Assembly: GCF_004005845.1 (NCBI RefSeq)
Contig: NZ_SADE01000001.1
Location: forward strand, 1,302,001 to 1,366,000
Source: Hwanghaeella grinnelliae
Lineage (GTDB): Bacteria; Pseudomonadota; Alphaproteobacteria; UBA8366; Aestuariispiraceae
Length of the DNA stretch: 64,000 nucleotides
Reading direction: 5' to 3'
Made by a program: the position numbers and the translations under genes. The notes beneath the pieces were generated by a model, which saw only the letters and a program-made list of their open reading frames with translations, was not told where the DNA came from and did no database searches. Shown here one piece after another: positions 56,276 to 64,000 of this stretch (position 1 is the stretch's first letter; every line of letters begins with the position of its first letter).

Positions 56276-58669
56276 CTATGAGTAGCGGACCGTTTGGCGC
56301 GGCCGGATGTCGACGACGCTTGCCGCCTCCGCCTCGGGTTCCTGCCGTGTCGGGTCGTCTTCTTCGTCTTGTGATCCGGCCTTGAAGTTCGGCCCGATGA
56401 CACGGCTGCGGCCGAAGACCAAGCGGACCTCCGTCCATTGGCCGAATTCGCTGTCGATGACCAGTTCCGCGCCATGGGCCTCGGCATAGGCCGCGACGAG
56501 CGACAGGCCCAGCCCGGTGCCTTCCCGGCTGCGCGACAGGGTGGAGTCGACCTGATAGAAGGGCTCGGTCAGCTTGGCGATGACGTCCGGCTTCATACCG
56601 ATACCCGTATCCCGGACGACGATGCCGACGCCGCCGTCTTTTGCCTCGGCAACAGTCATCCCTATGCTGTCGCCGCTTTCCGAATATTTCACGGCATTGG
56701 ACAGCAGATTGACGATCATCTGCTTCAGAAGCCGTTCGTCCGCGAACAGGTTCGGGCAGACTTCCGGAAGCTCCATGGTGATGTTGCGGTCCGCCGATTC
56801 CGGCCACCCTTTACTCAAGGTAAAACAGGCTTCCATCACCTGCCGTAGGTCGACCAAATCCTCATGCAGTTCGAAACTGCCGGATTCAATCTTCGACACA
56901 TCAAGGATGTTGTTGATGACCGACAGCAGATGCTTGCCGCTGTCGTGGATGTTCAACAGGTATTCTTTGTATTTCGGCTCGATCGGGCCCAGCAGCTCGC
57001 CGTGCACCACTTCCGAAAACCCAATGATCGCGTTCAGGGGCGTGCGCAATTCGTGGCTCATATTGGCCAGGAATTCGGTCTTCGCGCGGCTGGCGGCGAC
57101 GGCGGCTTCCAAGGCTTCGCGTTCCTTTTCCGCCAGTTCGCTGCGCGCGGTGACGTCGCGGAAGGTATAACTGAACAGGTTGCGCGTATTGGTCCGGCGT
57201 TCCCATTTGGTTTCGCTTGGGCGTATGACGAAGCGGCCGACCACGACTTCCAGAATTAGGGGCAGGCCGGTTGCGGGGCTGACGTTAATTTCCCGCGGGC
57301 CGACGAAGCGGGCCTCATGGCCTTCCTTCTCCAGCGCTGTGAGTTCGTTCTCCATAGCGCTGACTTCCGGCAGGAAGCCCGCCATGCTGTTGCCGATCAT
57401 TGCGCTGGGGCTGGTGCCCAAAAGGCGCGCGGCCTCCTTATTGGCGCGTTCGATGCGGCCGATGGAATCGGTCACGACAATGCCGTCGAAACTGTCTTCA
57501 AGAACCCGGTCGATCACGCCGCCGCGGTGCAGCAGCATCATCGCATGCCGGAACAGGTCGGCGGCCTTTTGTTCCAGGGCGATCAACAACCCCCACAGGA
57601 AACAAAGGAAAAGCACAAGGTCGATCGCCACGGTGGGCAGCAGAAAGGGATAGAAACTTTGCAGACCGAAAGCCAGGGCCTCGGTAGAGACAATAGCGGC
57701 AACCATCGCCAGTCCCGCCCATTGCCAGGACCACCGGGTCAGCCTTTTTCCCAAGACCATGGCGACGATCAGGACGAACCCGATGATCGCTTCCGGCCGT
57801 AATTCCTGCAAGGCGCGATCCTGGACAAGGGATTCATAAGCGACGGCCTGGATCACCGGACCGGGCAGCGACCTGAAGACAGGCACAGCGTGCTGATCGC
57901 CCAGTTCCGTCGCGGTTGCGCCGATCAAGACCTTCTTACCCTTGAAGGCGGCCCCAGGAATGCGGTCGTTCAAGACATCGACCAGCGAGTAGCGGGGAAT
58001 CGTTTCGGGATCGATGCCATAGTCGATGGAGAATTCCGGAATTCCCAATGCCTTCGGTCCGGCAAGCAAAGTCACGAAGGACGGCAGCGTTTTTTCTTCC
58101 CAAACGTGGGTGGTCATCAAGTTCCTGACCAGTCCGTCGCTTTCAGGGAATATGGTCACACTGCCCAATTGGACGAACTGAATGAAATCGCGGTGAGGGG
58201 AGGTGTCGTGCACACCCGACGTGGCGGCGCCCGGCCGGGCCTGTTGCCGAAAAACCGGCAGGATCACCAGTTCGCCGAGTTCCCGCAGAGTTCCCGCCAG
58301 CACATCATCGGCCGATCGTTTCCCGCGGGAGGAGAAATCGACATCGACGGCGATTTCGGTGGCGCCGGCACGGGCCAGCTTTTGTAGCACGCCGGCATAC
58401 ACATCCCGGGGCCAGGGCCAAACGCCTACTTCATTTATGGAAGTCGGGTCGATTTCGACGACCGCCAATGTCCCCGTGGCGGGGCGGGTAATCGTTTCCA
58501 AACGCAGGTCATAGAGCATTCGGTCGAAGGGGCGAACCGCATTGGAAAGGAATAACACGGTGACGACAAGGGCCAGCAGAATATGCGGGTAGTCGACAAG
58601 CAAACGTCCCAGACGCGAGGTAATCGCAGTCCGGGACGCTGAATTCATTGGCTGTTCGATCTCCCCCAT
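56276..58669 (-). CDS. CHASE2-PAS sensor histidine kinase
   Basis: The 797-residue protein starts with TM helix HILLALVVTVLFLSNAV, then an extracytoplasmic CHASE2 domain (LYDLRLETITRPATGTLAVVEIDPTSINEVGVWPWPRDVYAGVLQKLARAGATEIAVDVDFSS). Three TM helices follow (about 295-375), then PAS (DRVLEDSFDGIVVTDSIGRIERANKEAARLLG), HisKA with phospho-His (ANMSHELRTPLNAIIGFSEVVHGELLG) and HATPase (NLLSNAVKYSES, VRDTGIGMKPDV, REGTGLGLSLV). It senses an outer ligand and phosphorylates an unknown response regulator. It lies just after the FecR gene in the same direction (31 bases), so it is co-transcribed with it. Confidence 0.93.
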   Translation of the reverse strand: MGEIEQPMNSASRTAITSRLGRLLVDYPHILLALVVTVLFLSNAVRPFDRMLYDLRLETITRPATGTLAVVEIDPTSINEVGVWPWPRDVYAGVLQKLARAGATEIAVDVDFSSRGKRSADDVLAGTLRELGELVILPVFRQQARPGAATSGVHDTSPHRDFIQFVQLGSVTIFPESDGLVRNLMTTHVWEEKTLPSFVTLLAGPKALGIPEFSIDYGIDPETIPRYSLVDVLNDRIPGAAFKGKKVLIGATATELGDQHAVPVFRSLPGPVIQAVAYESLVQDRALQELRPEAIIGFVLIVAMVLGKRLTRWSWQWAGLAMVAAIVSTEALAFGLQSFYPFLLPTVAIDLVLFLCFLWGLLIALEQKAADLFRHAMMLLHRGGVIDRVLEDSFDGIVVTDSIGRIERANKEAARLLGTSPSAMIGNSMAGFLPEVSAMENELTALEKEGHEARFVGPREINVSPATGLPLILEVVVGRFVIRPSETKWERRTNTRNLFSYTFRDVTARSELAEKEREALEAAVAASRAKTEFLANMSHELRTPLNAIIGFSEVVHGELLGPIEPKYKEYLLNIHDSGKHLLSVINNILDVSKIESGSFELHEDLVDLRQVMEACFTLSKGWPESADRNITMELPEVCPNLFADERLLKQMIVNLLSNAVKYSESGDSIGMTVAEAKDGGVGIVVRDTGIGMKPDVIAKLTEPFYQVDSTLSRSREGTGLGLSLVAAYAEAHGAELVIDSEFGQWTEVRLVFGRSRVIGPNFKAGSQDEEDDPTRQEPEAEAASVVDIRPRQTVRYS

Positions 58670-58700
58670 CGCCTACAGCCGTTATGTCTGAACGGGGTGG

Positions 58701-59909
<1,209 letters not shown>

Positions 59910-60264
59910 GATAGAGATTCCCCGAAGAACTTAACCGAACTGTACCCTGCATCCCTGGTGGAAACCTGCCCCTAAGAATGCTTATTAGTATATCAACATT
60001 CTCGCAAAAAGACCTCTTCGATGGAAATTGCCTAAAATTAAAGAGACATTTTCCTCAAATCACTTTCGGGTTTCCGGGATGCGGTGTCCTGCCCCACGCG
60101 GCGCCGCATCCATCGAAAGCTTGATCGGATATTTCCATAAGGTAATTAATATATCGTAAATCTCTGTTGGTTCATGATGATGAGAATCCAGGCCGCGATC
60201 GCGGGTAAATCGGGTGGCGATCGTGGTTTGCAAAAAAAATTTAGTGCGTTTGGAGGGGACCGGT
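59910..60264. other. Divergent intergenic region, FecR-type and TpsB genes
   Basis: No gene is supported here. The interval is A+T-rich around 59975-60060 and 60140-60170, suitable for two divergent promoters. A G+C-rich dyad is embedded: GGATGCGG (60077-60084) with CCGCATCC (60104-60111), bracketed by CTTTC (60063) and GAAAG (60115). It could fold in a leader RNA or bind a regulator. Confidence 0.5.
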
Positions 60265-61950
60265 TTGCGACAATTCATACCTTCGATGGTCTACATCGGG
60301 GCTGGTGCATATATTCTTTGTGCCGCCCTTGCCGGGCCGGTACAGGCGCAACGCGCTGATTCCAACGACGTCATCCAAATCAAACGGCAGATCGAAGAAG
60401 CCAAGCCGGCCCGGGAAGAACGCCAGCAGGAAATCGAAACCGAAACAGTGGTCGAACCCGAAGCCGTCGCGCCTGAAGACGGTGTGTCTTTCATTCTGGG
60501 GGGCGTGGTGGTTGAAGGCAGTTCAGTCTTCGAACCGTCGCGGTTCACCGAGTTTTATACCGACTTGATCGCGCGTCAGGTGACCTCCGCCGATATCGAC
60601 CGCGTCGCGAAAGCCATCACCGATTTTTACAAGCAGGAAGGCTTTGTTCTGACCCGGGCGGAAGTGCGGCCGCAGGAAGTTGCCAGCGGCGTGCTGACCA
60701 TTGATGTGATCGAAGGCTATATCGCCGAGGTCGCGATCCAGGGCGATGGTATCGACGCGAACAGGTTTCAGTCCTATTTCACCGATTTATTGGAGGAACG
60801 GCCCACCCGCCTGTCGACAATGGAACGCGCGCTTTATCTGACTGGGGATCTGCCAGGTTATTGGGTCGCGAAGTCGACCGTGACGGAAGGCGCTGCACCG
60901 GGCGCCTATATCCTGAATGTGACGATTGGGTATGATGCCTTCGACTTTTATACCTATCTGGACAACCGTGGCACGCCGGAAAGCGGGCGGCTGGAGAGCT
61001 GGACCGCGGTCGGGGCGAATGACACGCTTGGCCTGAACGAACGCCTGCAATTGGGTTTCTTCACCAATCCGCTTGAGCCGGCGGAGGTTCTGTACGGTGA
61101 ATTCGCCTGGACCCAACCGGTCGGCAACGCTGGGACGACGGTGACGACGACCCTATCCGCGACCGAAACCGATTCCGGCGGCAGCGACCGCAATTTGGAT
61201 CTGGAATCGAAAAGCCGCAACGCTACGCTGGACGTTATTCATCCCCTGTTGCGCGGGGCGGGGCACAGTATCTGGGCGACGGGAAGTTTCGATTTCATGG
61301 AACTGCGCGAGCAGCAACGCGGTATCGACAATTTCGATGATCAAACGCGCGTGTTACGGGCCGGGCTGCGCTATTACGGTGCGAACCGATGGAGCGGGGA
61401 TCACTTCCTGCAATTGGAGGTGAGCAAGGGATTGGAGATATTCGGTTCGTCGGAAACCGGCGACGCGAACCTGTCGCGTGCCGATGCGGAACCTGATTTC
61501 ACGAAAGTCGAATTCTTTGGCCGCCGTGTACAACGGATGGGAAATATCTTCAGTGTCGAGGTCAGCGGCAAGGCGCAATGGTCGGATGCTCCGTTGCTGA
61601 CGACGGAGGAGTATTCCCTTGGCGGCGCGGCGTTCGGCCGGGCCTATGATTATGGCGAACTTGAAGGTGAGGGCGGTATCGCCGGCCTGGCCGAAGCGCG
61701 CGTGGATCTGGGACAATTCGTCGATTTCATGAGCCAGATCCAGTTCTATGGCTTCTATGATGTCGGAACGGTTTTCCGGGACAATTTCCAAAGCGATTGG
61801 GAATCGCTTGCCTCCGCCGGCGGGGGCGTGCGGCTTGGCGCATACGGCCTCTATACCGATTTGCAGATCGCCAAGCCGCTGACGCGCCGGCCGTCGGGAC
61901 AGAGTGACGACGACCCCCGCTATATGTTTTCCGTCAGCCTAGGGCTTTGA
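60265..61950 (+). CDS. Two-partner secretion pore TpsB (ShlB/FhaC/HecB family)
   Basis: A TTG at 60265 is chosen because GGAGGGG lies 6 bases upstream and a signal peptide follows (MVYIGAGAYILCAALAGPVQA). The 561-residue protein has an N-terminal helix/linker, a POTRA domain (SFILGGVVVEGSSVFEPSRFTEFYTDLIARQVTSADIDRVAKAITDFYKQEGFVLTRAEV), and an Omp85-like 16-strand barrel with the lid-loop region EYSLGGAAFGRAYDYGELEGEGGIAGLAEARVDL. The C-terminus RYMFSVSLGL has the aromatic/hydrophobic pattern of barrel proteins. It exports a large TpsA exoprotein across the outer membrane. No TpsA gene is in the window. Confidence 0.9.
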   Translation: MRQFIPSMVYIGAGAYILCAALAGPVQAQRADSNDVIQIKRQIEEAKPAREERQQEIETETVVEPEAVAPEDGVSFILGGVVVEGSSVFEPSRFTEFYTDLIARQVTSADIDRVAKAITDFYKQEGFVLTRAEVRPQEVASGVLTIDVIEGYIAEVAIQGDGIDANRFQSYFTDLLEERPTRLSTMERALYLTGDLPGYWVAKSTVTEGAAPGAYILNVTIGYDAFDFYTYLDNRGTPESGRLESWTAVGANDTLGLNERLQLGFFTNPLEPAEVLYGEFAWTQPVGNAGTTVTTTLSATETDSGGSDRNLDLESKSRNATLDVIHPLLRGAGHSIWATGSFDFMELREQQRGIDNFDDQTRVLRAGLRYYGANRWSGDHFLQLEVSKGLEIFGSSETGDANLSRADAEPDFTKVEFFGRRVQRMGNIFSVEVSGKAQWSDAPLLTTEEYSLGGAAFGRAYDYGELEGEGGIAGLAEARVDLGQFVDFMSQIQFYGFYDVGTVFRDNFQSDWESLASAGGGVRLGAYGLYTDLQIAKPLTRRPSGQSDDDPRYMFSVSLGL

Positions 61951-61968
61951 CGGAGCAGGTTAGTCCGG

Positions 61969-62574
61969 TCAGTCCGGAATATCCGCTGAGGCTTTGGCGA
62001 TGATCGCGAAGCGGTCGGATAACTCCGTCATCGCAACTTCATGGACAAGTTCGGCGGCGACCGTGCCGTCGCCCGTGGCGCTCGGCAGGGGGCGTGTGGC
62101 CACGGCGGAAGCGACGACTGTCGCGCCATAGCCATGGTCCAGGGCGGATCGCGCCGTGGCGCTGACGCACATATGGCTCATAAAGCCGACAATGATCACT
62201 TTCTTCCGGCCGATCCCCTTCAAAATCTCATCCAGATTCGTTCCCGCAAAGGAATTCGGCAGGGATTTCTCCACTTCCGCCTCGCCGGGTTTCGGTTCCG
62301 CCTGCGTCATATATTTGAAACCGTTTCCATCCTTGCCGAAGGGGCTGCCATCCGGTCCGACATGGCGGACATGGACGATGGGCGTGGCGGCGGCCCGGGC
62401 ACGATTCAAAAGGGTCGCGATTTCCTCCGCCGCAGGGCCGACCCCGGTCAGCACCAGGGGGCCATCGGAATAGACCCGCTGGGCGTCAATGACGATCAGC
62501 GCGGCGGCGCTCATCGCGGCGGGGGTCAAGTCTGCGCCTGCCATCTGCATCAGCGTCTTGGGCTGGTCGGACAT
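61969..62574 (-). CDS. Isochorismatase-family cysteine hydrolase
   Basis: The 201-residue protein has the Asp-Lys-Cys triad at about D30 (LIVIDAQRVY), K103 (EVEKSLPNSFAGT) and C136 (FMSHMCVSATARSALDHGY), all intact. GAGG lies about 10 bases before the ATG. The family hydrolyses amides or vinyl ethers (nicotinamide, isochorismate, ureidoacrylate); the subgroup is not clear. It diverges from a LysR gene, with long operator-like repeats between them, and is presumably its target. Confidence 0.9.
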   Translation of the reverse strand: MSDQPKTLMQMAGADLTPAAMSAAALIVIDAQRVYSDGPLVLTGVGPAAEEIATLLNRARAAATPIVHVRHVGPDGSPFGKDGNGFKYMTQAEPKPGEAEVEKSLPNSFAGTNLDEILKGIGRKKVIIVGFMSHMCVSATARSALDHGYGATVVASAVATRPLPSATGDGTVAAELVHEVAMTELSDRFAIIAKASADIPD

Positions 62575-62619
62575 GGGATGTTTCCTCTTTCATGGTGTGA
62601 GCTATTCCGCTTTGTACTT

Positions 62620-62675
62620 CTGCATTTTTGCTAGATCCAGCTGGATTATTTCGCCGGCCTGCCGCAAAAATGCAG
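62620..62675. promoter_or_regulatory. LysR operator region
   Basis: CTGCATTTTTGC (62620-62631) and GCAAAAATGCAG (62664-62675) are a perfect 12-base inverted repeat separated by 32 bases. Inside lies a perfect 12-base palindrome ATCCAGCTGGAT (62635-62646). This spans the whole gap between the isochorismatase and LysR genes and reaches the LysR start codon. Confidence 0.75.
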
Positions 62676-62676
62676 G

Positions 62677-63570
62677 ATGATCAATTGGAACGATATGCGG
62701 TTCGTGCTCGCGATCGTGCGGGAAGGGACACTGAGTGCTGCGGGCCGGTCACTGGGGGTCGATCAGACCACCGTCACCCGGCGTTTGGCGGCGTTGGAGG
62801 AAGGGCTGAACGCCCGGCTTTTCGACCGCCGTGACGGACGCCTGATTCCGACGCCGGCGGGGGAGGAGGTCATCACCCGGGCCGAGCGGGCGGAGGTCGA
62901 ACTGGCCGCGTTGGAGCGTGACGTCGCGGGCCGGGACACCAAGCCCGGCGGGCTGGTGCGCATGACCAGTGTGCCGACGCTCTCCAACCGACTGCTGGCG
63001 CCAAGGGTCGGCCTTCTGTTCGAAACCTATCCCGATATTGACCTGGACCTCATCGCCGAACCGGCGACCTTGAGCGTGACCCGGCGGGAGGCCGATATCG
63101 CCCTGCGCCTGACGCGCCCGACGGAGGACGGAATGATTGCTCGCCGCCTGGGCGCCATACGCTACGCGCCTTATGCACGGTCCGATTTGGCGGATCGGGT
63201 CGATGGGGCTGAGGGGCGGAGAGGCGCGGGAGACGCTGACCTGGCCTGGATCACGTATGAGGAGAGCTTCGCCGCCATCCCGCAAGCAAAGTGGATCGCC
63301 AAGGAGGGTAAGGAGCCGCTCAGTCCTTTGCGGGTCAATGACGGCGAACCTATTCTGCAGGCCGTCCTTGCCGGATTGGGCCGTTCGCTGCTGCCGGTTT
63401 TCGTTGGTGAAGCGGAACCCGGACTGACCCGCCTGTCCGACCCCGTCACAAGCCGCGATGTCTGGTTGGTCGTGCACCCCCATGTACGGCGCAGCGCCCG
63501 CATCGACGCGGTCGTCGGCTGGATCGACGGGATCTTCGCGGAATTGAAAAAAGCGGGGGCGGTTGCGTAA
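62677..63570 (+). CDS. LysR-family transcriptional regulator
   Basis: The 297-residue protein begins MINWNDMRFVLAIVREGTLSAAGRSLGVDQTTVTRRLAALEEGLNARLFDRRDGRLIPTPAGEEVI, a LysR HTH. The effector domain includes VRMTSVPTLSNRLLAPRVGLLFETYPDIDLDLIAEPATLSVTRREADIALRLTRP. The ATG overlaps the right arm of the dyad at 62664-62675, so autoregulation is likely. The target is probably the divergent cysteine hydrolase gene. Confidence 0.92.
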   Translation: MINWNDMRFVLAIVREGTLSAAGRSLGVDQTTVTRRLAALEEGLNARLFDRRDGRLIPTPAGEEVITRAERAEVELAALERDVAGRDTKPGGLVRMTSVPTLSNRLLAPRVGLLFETYPDIDLDLIAEPATLSVTRREADIALRLTRPTEDGMIARRLGAIRYAPYARSDLADRVDGAEGRRGAGDADLAWITYEESFAAIPQAKWIAKEGKEPLSPLRVNDGEPILQAVLAGLGRSLLPVFVGEAEPGLTRLSDPVTSRDVWLVVHPHVRRSARIDAVVGWIDGIFAELKKAGAVA

Positions 63571-63649
63571 CCGCTGCGTCACATTGGCAATTGCCCGGTT
63601 TCATGGAAACCGTCATGGTGTGGAGGTATTTCAAGCTGTGGGGGCAGCC

Positions 63650-63883
63650 ATGTCATTACGGTCCGAAACCGTCGACACGCAAATCGCCAGTATTCTACTC
63701 GATTGCAACTCCGAGAAGCTGCAGAGTTTGATCGACGAGGCGGGGCTGGATCCTTTGGTGCGGGCCTATATCGACGAGCACTTCGGCGCCCGGCACATCG
63801 AGGATCTAAACAATCGGCAGATCCGGGATGTGCTGAATCTGATAGCCGCTTTTCGGGCTTTGGCGAAAGGGGCTGCAGGGTGA
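63650..63883 (+). CDS. Small hypothetical protein (77 aa)
   Basis: From ATG 63650 (GGGGG just upstream) it reads MSLRSETVDTQIASILLDCNSEKLQSLIDEAGLDPLVRAYIDEHFGARHIEDLNNRQIRDVLNLIAAFRALAKGAAG, all helical, with no membrane or metal motif. Its TGA shares the A with the ATG of the next gene (TGATG), so the two form a coupled operon. Function is unknown. Confidence 0.65.
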   Translation: MSLRSETVDTQIASILLDCNSEKLQSLIDEAGLDPLVRAYIDEHFGARHIEDLNNRQIRDVLNLIAAFRALAKGAAG

Positions 63884-64000
63884 TGCATTACGAGCGCACT
63901 GCCATCGACGCACCAATCAAAACAGATGACCTTGTCTATTGCCGGGCCGCCGCTTGGTTTCGGGCGACGCGGGGCGATGCGTCCGCCGACACGGCCGCTT
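63883..64000 (+). CDS. Hypothetical protein, truncated by the window end
   Basis: The ATG at 63883 overlaps the previous stop by one base. The 39 visible codons read MHYERTAIDAPIKTDDLVYCRAAAWFRATRGDASAD and run off the right edge. Too little is present for assignment. The TGATG overlap and normal codon use suggest it is a genuine gene in an operon with the 77-residue protein. Confidence 0.5.
   Translation, partial: MHYERTAIDAPIKTDDLVYCRAAAWFRATRGDASADTAA

Overview
The window looks like chromosomal DNA of a G+C-rich alphaproteobacterium, most plausibly a free-living (perhaps marine) member of the Rhodospirillales and relatives. The reasons are the gene set (GatCAB amidotransferase beside ruvX, a two-gene methionine synthase, VPLPA-type PEP-CTERM proteins, small Lys-rich MSKGDKRRG-type proteins, many LysR/TetR/HxlR/AsnC regulators) and the strong G/C bias at third codon positions. 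I saw no rRNA, tRNA or CRISPR array, and no integrase or transposase gene.

Layout. 0-5 kb: a truncated ORF, a membrane LuxR regulator with cytochrome b561 and PepSY genes, a soluble PAS-PAS chemoreceptor, and a CitE-like lyase. 5-12.2 kb: a housekeeping block (ruvX, amidohydrolase) with accessory material on both sides: a gene broken by an in-frame TGA, a two-gene methyltransferase/PhyH-dioxygenase insert bounded by copies of the ruvX 3' end, and a 799-residue membrane protein of unknown family before gatC. 12.5-16.2 kb: gatC-gatA-(VOC protein)-gatB. 16.3-18.8 kb: three PEP-CTERM-like secreted proteins, one with a decayed anchor. 18.9-21.2 kb: HutD, GFA and small conserved proteins. 21.2-28.1 kb: a NitT/TauT-type ABC importer with GMC, SDR and HisD-like dehydrogenases, probably a catabolic unit. 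28.1-34.2 kb: AsnC with dialkylglycine decarboxylase, LysR/RraA/quinone reductase, GNAT and SDR. 34.4-37 kb: an exported TPR-CHAT lipoprotein, followed by another VPLPA-CTERM protein. 38.2-39.7 kb: a divergent NmrA/TetR pair with two operators. 39.7-48.2 kb: an ArsR-methyltransferase regulator divergent from metF and a split metH, plus a TPR-methyltransferase-like protein. 48.3-53 kb: Tat-exported tandem YdhR protein with HxlR regulator, HipBA with four operator copies, and an MttB-family methyltransferase. 53.3-64 kb: small ORFs, MFS, GST, a CHASE2 histidine kinase, a FecR protein with long Gly-Asn repeats, a two-partner-secretion TpsB pore, isochorismatase/LysR, and a right-edge operon that runs out of the window.

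The most notable signals are the ruvX-end-flanked mini-island, the in-frame TGA gene, the unknown 799-residue protein, the gene lacking a normal start codon after the ArsR-methyltransferase regulator, and the FecR-repeat/TpsB/CHASE2 cluster without a TpsA substrate. There is also an unusually clear set of DNA dyads in regulator intergenic regions (TetR, ArsR/metF, HxlR, HipB, LysR). All functional assignments come from reading the sequence; no database search was run.
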